A stretch of DNA of 60,570 bases, from the NCBI GenBank assembly GCA_018672815.1, contig JABHDX010000092.1:1-60570 (forward strand), written 5' to 3'. The stretch is from Gammaproteobacteria bacterium (GTDB lineage: Bacteria; Pseudomonadota; Gammaproteobacteria; UBA11654). Positions 46,266-55,618 of the stretch are shown one piece after another; position 1 is the first letter of the stretch, and every line of letters starts with the position of its first letter. The notes under the pieces were generated by a model. That model searched no databases. It was not told where the DNA came from and saw only the letters and a list, made by a program, of their open reading frames with translations. The translations under genes were made by a program, and so were the position numbers.

Positions 46266-47804
46266 TTAATCTCTATCCAACGAAATCATTGATGAATTTA
46301 ATATTCTTAAAATGACATCTCTAGTATGACTTGGATCGATAACAGCATCTATTTCAAGATGAGATGCTGCCTCAGTTGCTTTACCTGCTTGATACATTTT
46401 TGCCACTAAATTATTGTATAAGTGCTCTTTTTTTACATCATCATTCTCAGCATCGAGTTCTTTTTTAAAACCAAGCTTAACTGCACCTTCTAAGCCCATT
46501 GCTCCGAATTCTCCCATTGGCCATGATGCAATATATACTGGTTCCAAAAAGCTACCACCCACCATTGCCATTGCACCTAATCCATATGCCTTTCTAAGTA
46601 CTATGGCAATAATAGGGACACTTAAATTAGTACCATAGCCAAACAAAGAAGACATTTTCTTCACTGCTCCTTGTTCTTCACTTTCAGGACCTACCATAAA
46701 ACCAGGTGTATCTATCAGTGATACTATTGGGATATTATGAGCATCGCAGATTGTTAAGAATTCACCTGCTTTCTCTGCAGCAATAGCATCGATAGCGCCT
46801 CCCATTTGTTGGCAATCATTGGCAATTAATGCTACTGGATTTCCTGCTAATCTCATGAAACCAGTAATGATAGATCGACCATACACTTTCCTAAGCTCCA
46901 AAAAAGAATCTTCATCTGCTAAAGTTTCAATAATTCTTCTTACTGGATAAGCCATTCTCCTATTCTCAGGAATAGAATTATTTAAGCTTTCTTGATCTAC
47001 TATGCTCCAATGCTCCTGCTTACCTTGAAAATAAGACAAAAGTTTTTTTGCAACTTGAGTGGCATGCTCTTCATCTTTTGCAACAAAGTCTATAACACCA
47101 TTTTTTTCTTGTAGATCTGATGGACCTATCTCACTTGGCTTGAAGAGACCTAGTCCTCCTCCTTCAATCATTGCAGGGCCAGCCATACCAATCCAAGAAT
47201 TTTTCGTGGCAATGCAAAAATCAGCGGAGCCAAATAAGGCTGCATTACCAGCAAAACAATACCCATTATTGACACTAATTCTTGGTACTTTACCTTTCAA
47301 TCTTGCCCAACTGGCAAATGAAGTGATATTCAAACCTGCAATTTGAGTTTTGACATCAGTATCACCAGGTCTACCTCCTCCTCCCTCTGTATACATAATC
47401 ACTGGTAATAAATATCTATCAGCTAACTCAAGCATTCGATCCAACTTCTTATGATGAAAAAAGCCTTGAGTTCCAGCTAAGACTGAGTAGTCATTTATAA
47501 TTGCAATTGCATGTGCATTATTAAGGCCTATGTTATCCTTATTGATAGTACACAAACCTGTCAAAACTCCATCTGCTGCTGTAGCATCTTGAAGTTCCTC
47601 ATAATTCCGTCTATTTCTTTGTGCTGCGACTGCTAATTGTCCAAACTCAATAAATGAATTTTTATCTATGAGATCACTAAGGTTTTCCCTAGCAGTTCTA
47701 TTTCCTTTTGAATGTCTTTTATCTTGGGCTTGTAGGCGACTGTCATCCAGTGTTTTATCTAATCTATTATAAAGCTCAATTAATTCTGGTCTAACCTTGC
47801 TCAT
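46266..47804 (-). CDS. Acyl-CoA carboxylase carboxyltransferase subunit (propionyl/methylcrotonyl type)
   Basis: The 512-residue protein has both crotonase-like halves of biotin-dependent acyl-CoA carboxyltransferases. Features are RHSKGNRTARENLSDLIDKNSFIEFG at the N-terminus, FARLKGKVPRISV-like SFASWARLKGKVPRISVNNGYCFAGNAA, LIDTPGFMVGPESEEQGAV and the C-terminal EFGAMGLEGAVKLGF. These match PccB/AccD5-like or related enzymes. No biotin carboxylase or carrier gene is adjacent, so the partner is elsewhere or shared. The substrate cannot be decided. Confidence 0.88.
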   Translation of the reverse strand: MSKVRPELIELYNRLDKTLDDSRLQAQDKRHSKGNRTARENLSDLIDKNSFIEFGQLAVAAQRNRRNYEELQDATAADGVLTGLCTINKDNIGLNNAHAIAIINDYSVLAGTQGFFHHKKLDRMLELADRYLLPVIMYTEGGGGRPGDTDVKTQIAGLNITSFASWARLKGKVPRISVNNGYCFAGNAALFGSADFCIATKNSWIGMAGPAMIEGGGLGLFKPSEIGPSDLQEKNGVIDFVAKDEEHATQVAKKLLSYFQGKQEHWSIVDQESLNNSIPENRRMAYPVRRIIETLADEDSFLELRKVYGRSIITGFMRLAGNPVALIANDCQQMGGAIDAIAAEKAGEFLTICDAHNIPIVSLIDTPGFMVGPESEEQGAVKKMSSLFGYGTNLSVPIIAIVLRKAYGLGAMAMVGGSFLEPVYIASWPMGEFGAMGLEGAVKLGFKKELDAENDDVKKEHLYNNLVAKMYQAGKATEAASHLEIDAVIDPSHTRDVILRILNSSMISLDRD

Positions 47805-47855
47805 TGTATAAATTCTGAATTTGACTTAAAACTAAAGTTGAATTGATATTAAAAT

Positions 47856-48296
47856 TTAACTACTGGAAAAATCTCTCAACATTTTTTTTAATTCGAGAGA
47901 ATGCTGTTCTTCTTGACCGATCTTAGTTCTTGCATACTCTTCAAGATACACTGAAGCATCTTCAACAGCTTCAAGAAGAGATTTGTATAAGCCAAGTGCA
48001 TATAATTCATGATGTAAGCTTTCTTCTAGAATATCTTGTATTGAATGCTTATGCGTTTCCTCTATTGGTGATATTTTCTGGCTTGGATGGCCATTTAAGC
48101 CTGTTAAGAATTCTCCAGCTTCTTGAGCGTGAGCCAGTGACTCTACAGCTTGTGCTTGCAGAAATTCAACAATAGGTATTCGATAGGGGCCAGTCACCAT
48201 AATTGAAGAATGGGTATATCTAACTACACCTGCCAGTTCATATTCCATAATAGAATTAAGGATGTCACAGACTAGTTTTTCATCAAGATTTTTCAT
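47856..48296 (-). CDS. Bacterioferritin-like ferritin-family protein
   Basis: The 146-residue protein is a four-helix ferritin-like protein. Candidate diiron ligands are Glu18/Glu20 in IMEYELAGVVRY, Glu and His in QAVESLAHAQEAGEFL near residue 50, ESLHHELYALGLY near residue 90, and GQEEQHSLELKKM near residue 127. The layout is that of bacterioferritin, shorter than E. coli Bfr (158), and Met52 of the haem site is not obvious. It could store or detoxify iron, or use oxygen. It stands between the carboxyltransferase and a membrane protein. Confidence 0.8.
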   Translation of the reverse strand: MKNLDEKLVCDILNSIMEYELAGVVRYTHSSIMVTGPYRIPIVEFLQAQAVESLAHAQEAGEFLTGLNGHPSQKISPIEETHKHSIQDILEESLHHELYALGLYKSLLEAVEDASVYLEEYARTKIGQEEQHSLELKKMLRDFSSS

Positions 48297-48466
48297 ATTT
48301 TCAACCTTTTTCTAATAATTTCTTTTCTTTACTGTGAAGAATAGAATGATACCAGAAATGGAAGTAATCAAGGCTAAAATAGAGATATTTTTAAGAAAGT
48401 AATTATCTTTTAAATAAAAAAAACGAATCTATGTCTAAAAATACCTAAATGACTTATTCTCAATCC

Positions 48467-49207
48467 TCAAGAAATATCTAGATTTTTTAACTGAGAACTG
48501 AATGCAAAGCTCAATGAATAAATACTAATCAAATGTATCAATGTAATCAATTTTTGCATTGTTGCTTGTGTTGACATAGCTTCAGGATTTAGTAACGGGC
48601 TCTCGCCAATAATCTGAAAAATAACATAAGCAAATGTGCTAACTAAAAAAAAGAATGTTAGCAATGAGTAACTATTTTTTATTGGACTTCGAAGTAAAAC
48701 AAAAAAATAACATATGGCGGCAGGCACTAATAACCTAAATCCATTAAGTGCAAAAAAAATATGTTCTTCAAGATATAGATCATGGGGAGTCAACCCTACT
48801 CCAGCAAAAAATAAAGAGCCAAAAAAGAAAAAAACTGATCCAATTAATGCCAGAAAATAACTAGTAGAATCTTCTTTAAATAATCTTGGTACAAATAAAA
48901 ATCCTATTCCACCTAGAGCAAAAATAAGCATTGAAAGATTAAAGAATATAAAAGAAATTGTATTTGCTTGTCCTGAACGAGCATTTATCCCTCCTAAATC
49001 ACTCAAAAAGTTATCGGTAAAAGAATATCCTATTTGCTCAGGATGATGAATATTGCCTCCTGGATAGAAATACATTGCAATAATCACACCGCAAATAAAA
49101 AATATTGGAATCAATCGAATTACTTTAACTGTCCAAAACCTATACATATCATGCTTTTCCAGAATTGAAAAAAGGTTATCAAACCTCTTTAAAATATCAT
49201 TCATCAA
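48467..49207 (-). CDS. DUF998-like membrane protein
   Basis: The 246-residue protein has six hydrophobic segments, starting IFFICGVIIAMYFYPGG, and the motif GYSFTDNFLSDLGG in an external loop, which recalls the DUF998 group (six-helix membrane proteins of unknown role). Its start overlaps the M3 peptidase stop by 11 bases, so the two are transcribed together. The ATG is the first of two (MM). About 170 bases without a clear gene follow to the ferritin-like gene. Confidence 0.78.
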   Translation of the reverse strand: MMNDILKRFDNLFSILEKHDMYRFWTVKVIRLIPIFFICGVIIAMYFYPGGNIHHPEQIGYSFTDNFLSDLGGINARSGQANTISFIFFNLSMLIFALGGIGFLFVPRLFKEDSTSYFLALIGSVFFFFGSLFFAGVGLTPHDLYLEEHIFFALNGFRLLVPAAICYFFVLLRSPIKNSYSLLTFFFLVSTFAYVIFQIIGESPLLNPEAMSTQATMQKLITLIHLISIYSLSFAFSSQLKNLDIS

Positions 49208-51299
49208 AGCCTCGTTTCTTTAATAAAGCTTCAATTTTTGGCTCACTTCCTCGGTATCGAATATATTGAGTCATAAGATCATCTGAATTGCCCGCAGAAT
49301 AGATATATTTCTTAAGCTTATTTGCTGTTTTCTTATCAAATATCCCTTTCTCACTGAAGGGTACAAATGCATCAGCCTCTAAAACCTCAGTCCACAAATA
49401 ACTGTAATAACCCATTGAATAACCACCAGCAAAAATATGTGAAAAATATGTACTCCTATAACGAGTAGTTATCTGATCAATCAACCCTAGGGCACTCAAT
49501 GTTTTTTGCTCAAAAAGATTAGCATCTTTTATCTCTTGTTTTTCCATATGCCAAGCCATATCTAAATAAGAAGCGGCTACATATTCTGTAGTTGCAAAAC
49601 CTTGATTGAATTTTGATGCATTAGTAATTTTGTTAATTAATTCCTGTGGAATAATTTCATCAGTCTTATAATGCCTTGCATAGGTCGCTAGCACTTCAGG
49701 TTCAATAGCCCAATTCTCCATCATTTGAGATGGAAATTCTACATAGTCTCTTTTGACACTAGTTCCAGATAAACTAGGGTAATTTACATCTGATAATAAC
49801 CCATGTAATGCGTGTCCAAACTCATGAAACAGTGTTTCCACTTGCTCAAAAGACAATAATGAAATTCCATCTTCATTAGGCGGAGGAAAATTACAAGTAT
49901 TCATAACAACAGGCAATATAATGCCATCAAATTTACTCTGATCTACAAAGCTATTCATCCAAGCACCGCCACCTTTATTAGATCTTAGTGTGTAATCAGT
50001 ATAAAAAACTCCTATGGGAGATCCATTGAGATCCTTCACTTCAAATGTTCTTATGTTTTCTCTGTATTTTGGTAAATCAAAACGTTCTTCGAAAGTAATA
50101 TCAAACAGCTTTGTTGCAACATCAAATGCTCCTTGCAATACTCTAGATTGGCTAAAATAAGGCTTCACTTCTTCTTCAGAAAAATCATATTTTAACTGTC
50201 TGATTTTCTCAGAATAGTACCACCAATCCCAAGCAGCTAAATCAAATGTATTGCCTTCGCTTTCTATCATTTTCTGCATTTCTGCAACTTCTCTTTTTGC
50301 CGTTGCTAAACCGGGCTCCCAAACACGATCGAGTAGATCTTTAACCCTATCAGTTGATTGAGCCATGGTATTATCTAACACAAAATCTGCATGGGTATCA
50401 TAACCAAGAATATTTGCTCTCTTTAATCGAAGTTTTGCAATCTTAATGGCATTGGCTTTATTATCATACTCATTATCATTGTCTCCTCTTTTGATGTATG
50501 AATTGTATAACTTCTCTCTAAGATTGCGTTGTGTGGAATATGTTAAAAAAGGATACATACTGACGCGAGTAGGCTTAAATAACCACTTTCCTTCATGGCC
50601 TTCTGATTGAGCTAATTTAGCTGCTTGGCTAATAACGTCTTTTGGTAAGCCATCAAGTTGTTCAGTATTAGCAATAATTAATTGATATCCCTCATTAGTC
50701 TCTTTTAATAAATTTTGATCAAACTCTATGGTCAGAGATGACAGCTCTTGGTTAATTTCTGTCAAGGTATCCATAGAAGGATCATCTAATTGGGCTCCCG
50801 ACCTTACGAAATCTTTATGCATTTCAGCAATTAATCTAAACTGCTCAGTACTCAGATCTAGCTTGCTACGAGCATCAAAAATACTTTTAACTCTATTAAA
50901 TAATGCTTTATTTAAATAAATTGAATCGTAATGTCCGGATAAAATAGGACCTATCTCAGAGGCAATCTGATCCATTTCATCATTAGTATTTGAGCTTAGT
51001 AAATTAAAAAAAGTACTGGATACTATGTCTAGATCTTTTCCAGCTCTTTCAAAAGCAATAATCGTATTTTCGAAAGATGGAGGATCAATGCTATCTACAA
51101 TGGCATTAATTTCTTCCAAATGACTTTCCATACCTTTATAGAAGGCAGGTCTATAATGCTCATCCTTAATTAACTCAAAAGGAGGAATGTTATAAGGAGT
51201 TCTAAATTCATTAAAGAATGGGTTCATTTCTGCATAGGTTTTTAAGTTCAGAATGGAACAAAATACAGTAAACAGAATAAGTATGCTTGTTTTTTTCAT
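49197..51299 (-). CDS. M3-family zinc oligopeptidase (oligopeptidase A / Dcp-like), exported
   Basis: The 700-residue metallopeptidase has a signal peptide (MKKTSILILFTVFCSILN), the M3 zinc motif HEFGHALHGLL near residue 490, ICNF-type MNTCNFPP, and EFPSQMMENWAIEPEVLATYARH downstream. M3 enzymes cleave short peptides. A dipeptidyl carboxypeptidase (Dcp) is the closer match for an exported member with this C-terminal GGYSMGYYSYLWTEVLEADAF. It would feed on peptides in the periplasm. The start codon lies in a perfect inverted repeat. Confidence 0.93.
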   Translation of the reverse strand: MKKTSILILFTVFCSILNLKTYAEMNPFFNEFRTPYNIPPFELIKDEHYRPAFYKGMESHLEEINAIVDSIDPPSFENTIIAFERAGKDLDIVSSTFFNLLSSNTNDEMDQIASEIGPILSGHYDSIYLNKALFNRVKSIFDARSKLDLSTEQFRLIAEMHKDFVRSGAQLDDPSMDTLTEINQELSSLTIEFDQNLLKETNEGYQLIIANTEQLDGLPKDVISQAAKLAQSEGHEGKWLFKPTRVSMYPFLTYSTQRNLREKLYNSYIKRGDNDNEYDNKANAIKIAKLRLKRANILGYDTHADFVLDNTMAQSTDRVKDLLDRVWEPGLATAKREVAEMQKMIESEGNTFDLAAWDWWYYSEKIRQLKYDFSEEEVKPYFSQSRVLQGAFDVATKLFDITFEERFDLPKYRENIRTFEVKDLNGSPIGVFYTDYTLRSNKGGGAWMNSFVDQSKFDGIILPVVMNTCNFPPPNEDGISLLSFEQVETLFHEFGHALHGLLSDVNYPSLSGTSVKRDYVEFPSQMMENWAIEPEVLATYARHYKTDEIIPQELINKITNASKFNQGFATTEYVAASYLDMAWHMEKQEIKDANLFEQKTLSALGLIDQITTRYRSTYFSHIFAGGYSMGYYSYLWTEVLEADAFVPFSEKGIFDKKTANKLKKYIYSAGNSDDLMTQYIRYRGSEPKIEALLKKRGFDE

Positions 51300-51319
51300 A
51301 GAGTAATAAATACTCTATG
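51297..51319 (-). promoter_or_regulatory. Perfect 9-5-9 hairpin covering the M3 peptidase start codon
   Basis: On the minus strand CATAGAGTA, five bases, TACTCTATG is a perfect inverted repeat, and the last three bases are the ATG of the peptidase. In mRNA this would place the start codon in a stem. No Shine-Dalgarno sequence lies between the stem and the coding region. It may control translation by structure or be a DNA operator. Confidence 0.5.
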
Positions 51320-51373
51320 TTTATTCTTTAAGCAAGTATCTATTCAAGAATAAGTTTTAGATTTAATGTTTGT

Positions 51374-52651
51374 TCAAGCAAAAAGTCCAGCAGTATAGCC
51401 AGAAGCCCATGCCCATTGGAAATTATAACCACCTAAATGGCCAGTTACATCCACTACTTCTCCAATAAAATAGAGCCCTTTGTGGCTTTTAGTTTCCATC
51501 GTTTTGGAATCAATTGCATCTACATTCACTCCTCCAAGCGTAACTTCTGCAGTTCTATACCCCTCTGTTGAAGATGGTTTAAGCACCCAATTATTCAATA
51601 AACTTCCGATTATTTTTAAATCTTTATTGCTAATTTCAGAGATTAAATGATGCTCATATTCTAGCCACCAAATTCTTTGCAATTCTTCTACTAGAGCTTT
51701 TGGCATCAATCTATTTAAATATTTTTTGATAGTTATTTTCTGATGCTTCTCTTTGGCTTCAATGATTTTTTCTTTTGCATTGAACTCAGGCAATAAATTA
51801 ATTGAAATATTATCACCAGGTTTCCAATAATTGGATATTTGTAAAACAGCTGGCCCACTGATCCCTCTATGAGTAAAGAGTAAAGATTCTTTAAACTTTT
51901 TTTGATTGCATTCAATAGTGATGGGTAGTGATACTCCAGATAATACTTTGCAAAAGTCTTTCATCTCATCAGAAAACATAAAAGGAACTAACCCTGCTCT
52001 TCTTTCTATTAATGGTAAATTAAATTGCTCTGCTAACTGATAACCAAAATCACTCCCTCCAAGTGTAGGTATGGAAAGGGCTCCTGTTGCTATTATGAGA
52101 GACTTACAAACAATATTTACTGCCTTACTTGAATGATCTCTATTAGCTACAGCTTTAAGAGAATAACGATAATTTGATGCATTAGAAATACACCCATTAG
52201 TTGATGCTTCACTTTGCATTGATTGAGCTAAAAAAACATTATAGTTAGTTCTTATTTCCACACCCAAATCATTGCATTCTTTAAGCAACATATTGACTAT
52301 CTCTTTGGCTGACTTCTTGCAAAAAAATTGATGATGTCTTCTTTCTTCATAATCAATTTCATGTTGCTCAACCATGTTTATGAAATCTTTAGGGGTAAAA
52401 CGCTTTAGTGCACTTTTACAAAAATGTGGATTACTTGAAATGAAATGATTGGATTCAACATAGCGATTGGTAAAATTACAACGACCTCCACCTGACATTA
52501 ATATTTTTTTACCAACTTTATTGGATTTTTCCAACACTAAAATACGTTTGTCTTTTTTAGCTGCTGTAATTGCACTCATCAGACCTGCAGCTCCTGCTCC
52601 AAGAACAATTACATCGTATTCCTCAAGGGAAATATTTTGTATATTCATCAT
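51374..52651 (-). CDS. HI0933-family NAD(P)/FAD-dependent oxidoreductase
   Basis: The 425-residue flavoprotein starts with the dinucleotide motif DVIVLGAGAAGLMSAITAAK near residue 14 and has KVGKKILMSGGGRCNFTNRYV near residue 45, the signature of HI0933-like oxidoreductases, and GLYFIGEVVDVTGHLGGYNFQWAWASG at the C-terminus. Family members are FAD-binding with poorly defined substrates. It ends the rraA-cupin-DUF3604-VOC run, being 12 bases after the VOC gene. The gene run suggests co-transcription. Confidence 0.9.
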   Translation of the reverse strand: MMNIQNISLEEYDVIVLGAGAAGLMSAITAAKKDKRILVLEKSNKVGKKILMSGGGRCNFTNRYVESNHFISSNPHFCKSALKRFTPKDFINMVEQHEIDYEERRHHQFFCKKSAKEIVNMLLKECNDLGVEIRTNYNVFLAQSMQSEASTNGCISNASNYRYSLKAVANRDHSSKAVNIVCKSLIIATGALSIPTLGGSDFGYQLAEQFNLPLIERRAGLVPFMFSDEMKDFCKVLSGVSLPITIECNQKKFKESLLFTHRGISGPAVLQISNYWKPGDNISINLLPEFNAKEKIIEAKEKHQKITIKKYLNRLMPKALVEELQRIWWLEYEHHLISEISNKDLKIIGSLLNNWVLKPSSTEGYRTAEVTLGGVNVDAIDSKTMETKSHKGLYFIGEVVDVTGHLGGYNFQWAWASGYTAGLFA

Positions 52652-52663
52652 AGGATTTTTAAA

Positions 52664-53086
52664 TTACCAGTGACCTATGTTATCCATAGAAGCCCATGGT
52701 TCCTGGGATGGCAGTGCACCGCCTTGTTGGAGCAGCTCAATTGAAATATTATCTGGTGATCGAATGAAAGCCATATAACCATCTCTAGGTGGTCGATTTA
52801 TTGTCACTCCAGAATTCATTAAATGAGTACAAGTTTCATAAATATTCTCAACCGAGTAAGCCAAATGTCCAAAATTTCTTGCCTCTTCATCCAAATTGTC
52901 ACCATCCCAATTGTAAGTCAATTCAATCTGAGCAGAATCATCATCAGGTGCAGCTAAGAATATAAGAGTAAATCTTCCACTATCATTCTCGTATCGCTTT
53001 ATCTCTTTCAACCCTAATTGATTGCAGTAAAAGTTGAGTGATGTTTCAACATCACTAATCCTTATCATGGTATGTAAATACTTCAT
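52664..53086 (-). CDS. VOC-family protein, lactoylglutathione lyase-like
   Basis: The 140-residue protein has a vicinal-oxygen-chelate fold. Sequence marks are MKYLHTMIRISDVETSLNFYCNQLGLKEI, FLAAPDDDSAQIELTYN and GHLAYSVENIYETCTHLMNSGV, close to glyoxalase I (GloA), with His6, Glu (in QIELTYN), His and Glu (ISIELLQ) at the usual metal positions. It could detoxify methylglyoxal, but the context is not glutathione genes, so a broader VOC role is open. It overlaps the DUF3604 gene by four bases. Confidence 0.85.
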   Translation of the reverse strand: MKYLHTMIRISDVETSLNFYCNQLGLKEIKRYENDSGRFTLIFLAAPDDDSAQIELTYNWDGDNLDEEARNFGHLAYSVENIYETCTHLMNSGVTINRPPRDGYMAFIRSPDNISIELLQQGGALPSQEPWASMDNIGHW

Positions 53087-54999
53087 TGTAAATTTTTGCT
53101 AATCCAAATGGGTGAGGACCATGCCATTTCATTTACTGTTGCAGCAAAGTTATCTGGTGCTTCTTTTCCTATTCGTAGACTGTCATAAGTGGACCATCTA
53201 CAAGTTGGATTTTGAATAACACGAATATAATAGAATGCATTTTGATCCTGATTGTAGTTCAGGTCAGACCATTGAACCTTAATTTCTTCACTGCCTATAT
53301 TTTCAGAAATCGAACAATTATTTAGATCTACCACCGCATCTGTTTTTTTACAAAAACCCGTTTCTTCATTCACTGGGCCATTACTGCATGCGATATCCAT
53401 AACTTTTTCATATGTATTACCATTCTCTGTCCAACCCTTGATCATTTGTATTTTTTCCAAAGGTGCATCTATAGGATCACGCTTTGCCCATATAAAAAAA
53501 CTAGGTATGTTATTGCTGGACCCGAGTTTACTACCCATCGGTACTCCTTTTGAGTATGCGATTTGCAAAGCATTTTCAGTTTTTAATAAATCTTGATCGA
53601 ATTGGAAACTTCCAAAGAATCGTAATTTTATCCTAGTGCCACTAGTGGCATAAACCTCTTTTCTTAACATTGCATCAAAAAGAGCTTCCCTAGTATTTTC
53701 GATAGCCCAAATAGCAGCAAGTCCTCCAGGGTTATACTGCATCAATCGATTGGTCTTCAATCTTTTTTTTGCTGGTGCAGAAATTACATCAGTGGGACCT
53801 CTAAAATCCCATTCTTCTGTATCACCTGGGTTTGAATTATGTGTATCTGTGCTTCCGATCATTCCAAAGTCCAATGGATTGAATCCAATATTATTTTCCA
53901 ATTCAATACCCTTCTTTAAACCATCTCGAGCCATTGAGGTTGGGTGGATACATCCTGTTGTCTCTCCTTGTTCACAGAGTGGTAGAAATTGTTCAAAATT
54001 ACACTCCTCATCAGTTGTACCAAAACCTACACTGCATTCAGAGTTTCCTTTGACTTGAAACATTTCAACCAAAGGCTCCACTTTATTCCTTTGACTCCAG
54101 TCGTCGATAGAATATAAATCCCCATCTATTGTTTGGCCAGCAAATGCAAGGCCCCAAGATCTATTAGGATTATGTGGAATTGTTAGGAATTTGCATGGCG
54201 CTTGACAATGTGATGTTAACTCTGCCCAAAGATCGATTTCAGTAAGAGCATCAAACATGGAAACCGCATGCTTAGGTACTTGATTATTTTTGAAAATTAC
54301 ATTGCGATGTATTTTCCCTGAGTCGGGCAATGGCGGTGAATACTCATAAGCGGCAAATGTGGTAAATTTTCCTGGCTCGTTATGTTGCTCTGCGATCTCT
54401 ACGATCTCTTTCCAGGTGTTATCAGCAAAATGATGTGCTTTTGTTTTATTTTTCATCGCCTCATCGATGGCAGAAATTGGAGGTCGCACTTCGGCTTGTT
54501 CTCTTAACTCAAAAAAGAATTTAAGATCAGGATTCTCCAACCTTCTGCATAAATCTTTTGTTCCTGATGTAATTTCAGGGTCTGCACAGCCCTCATGCAA
54601 ACCAAATGTTTCTGCATGATCGGTCATGGCTGCAAAGTCTAATGGTCTTGTCAATTGCATCAACTCTCCAATGCTATTTTTAACTGCTTCCCCTTTTGCA
54701 ATCCTATAGGATTGATCAAGAGAAAGGCGATTACCAAAAATATAGGAATCAAATGATAAGTCTGAATGCCCATGAAGATCGCCAAAATAAACATTTTTTA
54801 ATGGATCTTTATCAGGATAAACTGCTTTCTGAGGTTTTGGCTGTTTAAAAGCTAATTCATTTTGATCTTTAACCTCAGCTTTCAATTCTAGGATATCTTT
54901 CTCTGTAATGAATGGCGATGTGAGAAAATAATCAACAACTAAATAACCGCCGACTAAGATAATAATAATCACTACTGACCAGTAAGACTTTGTCATCAA
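53083..54999 (-). CDS. DUF3604 family membrane-anchored putative hydrolase
   Basis: The 638-residue protein has an N-terminal membrane anchor (residues 8-22) and a large exported domain of the DUF3604 family. YFGDLHGHSDLS (Asp74, His76, His78) and AAMTDHAE resemble PHP-type metal sites, and GMIGSTDTHNSNPG and YATSGTRIKLRFFG are conserved family motifs. The family's reaction is not known to me; a metal-dependent hydrolase at the outer face of the inner membrane is the reasonable guess. It overlaps both neighbours by four bases: the cupin gene and the VOC gene. Confidence 0.85.
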   Translation of the reverse strand: MMTKSYWSVVIIIILVGGYLVVDYFLTSPFITEKDILELKAEVKDQNELAFKQPKPQKAVYPDKDPLKNVYFGDLHGHSDLSFDSYIFGNRLSLDQSYRIAKGEAVKNSIGELMQLTRPLDFAAMTDHAETFGLHEGCADPEITSGTKDLCRRLENPDLKFFFELREQAEVRPPISAIDEAMKNKTKAHHFADNTWKEIVEIAEQHNEPGKFTTFAAYEYSPPLPDSGKIHRNVIFKNNQVPKHAVSMFDALTEIDLWAELTSHCQAPCKFLTIPHNPNRSWGLAFAGQTIDGDLYSIDDWSQRNKVEPLVEMFQVKGNSECSVGFGTTDEECNFEQFLPLCEQGETTGCIHPTSMARDGLKKGIELENNIGFNPLDFGMIGSTDTHNSNPGDTEEWDFRGPTDVISAPAKKRLKTNRLMQYNPGGLAAIWAIENTREALFDAMLRKEVYATSGTRIKLRFFGSFQFDQDLLKTENALQIAYSKGVPMGSKLGSSNNIPSFFIWAKRDPIDAPLEKIQMIKGWTENGNTYEKVMDIACSNGPVNEETGFCKKTDAVVDLNNCSISENIGSEEIKVQWSDLNYNQDQNAFYYIRVIQNPTCRWSTYDSLRIGKEAPDNFAATVNEMAWSSPIWISKNLQ

Positions 55000-55517
55000 T
55001 TAATCTCACTATCTATCAAAACAGCAATTAAAAGTGCGGGTACAGAACCATGATTCACCCAAGCATGGTTGGTGCCTCTTTGCACAACAACATCAAAGGG
55101 TTGAAGCTCCACCTCATCTTGATCCAATAATAAAGTCACCTCACCCTTCAATAGAATAATGTAATCAATGGTTTCTGTTTGATGCATTGCAGGATGCCTA
55201 GCGGTATCAACTCGATGATGAGCTGCGCCTACTTTTTCAAAAGCATCATGAGCAATTTGCTCCATAATATCGGCTGGAACTCCTTCAGGGTTAGGATTGA
55301 TTGCAAAATATCTAAATTTTGTTCCATTGATTGGCGGCGAAAGAATAATATCAATATCAGCTCGATCATTTGAGTCTTTCGAATCTATAACTTTTCCATC
55401 GGTATTCCATAATTCGTATAAGCCTCCGACTTCCTCACCGATGGATCTAGCAGGTGGGCCATCTATAGTAATTACTGATTTGCCTTCCTTGTTATGTCCG
55501 GTAACTATTCTTCTCAT
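54996..55517 (-). CDS. Cupin-domain protein
   Basis: The 173-residue protein begins MRRIVTGHNKEGKSVITIDG and has a C-terminal cupin barrel with TIDYIILLKGEVTLLLDQDEVELQPFDVVVQRGTNHAWVNHG. Cupins bind a metal or small molecule; the motif-1 His pair is weak here, so catalysis is uncertain. The ATG follows two tandem stop codons of a signal-peptide minigene. It overlaps the DUF3604 gene by four bases. It is a step in the rraA operon. Confidence 0.85.
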   Translation of the reverse strand: MRRIVTGHNKEGKSVITIDGPPARSIGEEVGGLYELWNTDGKVIDSKDSNDRADIDIILSPPINGTKFRYFAINPNPEGVPADIMEQIAHDAFEKVGAAHHRVDTARHPAMHQTETIDYIILLKGEVTLLLDQDEVELQPFDVVVQRGTNHAWVNHGSVPALLIAVLIDSEIN

Positions 55518-55520
55518 TCA

Positions 55521-55598
55521 TCAATACCTACTGATATCTAGGCTATAGGCTGCAAAAGAACTTGTCATAAAGACAAACATTATTAATATTTTTTTCAT
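55521..55598 (-). CDS. 25-residue signal-peptide-like minigene upstream of the cupin gene
   Basis: The ATG follows GGAGCAAGAAA, an excellent ribosome-binding site, and encodes MKKILIMFVFMTSSFAAYSL, a complete signal peptide with an SFA-A cleavage site, ending five residues later at TGA. A second TGA follows in frame and the cupin ATG starts at once. The product cannot be a mature secreted protein; it may be a leader peptide, a remnant of a lost secreted protein, or a device for translation coupling to the cupin gene. Confidence 0.55.
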   Translation of the reverse strand: MKKILIMFVFMTSSFAAYSLDISRY

Positions 55599-55618
55599 TT
55601 TCTTGCTCCGTTTTTTTA

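Noticed and set aside
48305..48435. Minus-strand frame of about 38 codons with one hydrophobic segment between the ferritin-like and DUF998-like genes
   Set aside because: It has no ATG, GTG or TTG and no ribosome-binding site; unlike psd and pgpA there is no homology to support an ATT start.
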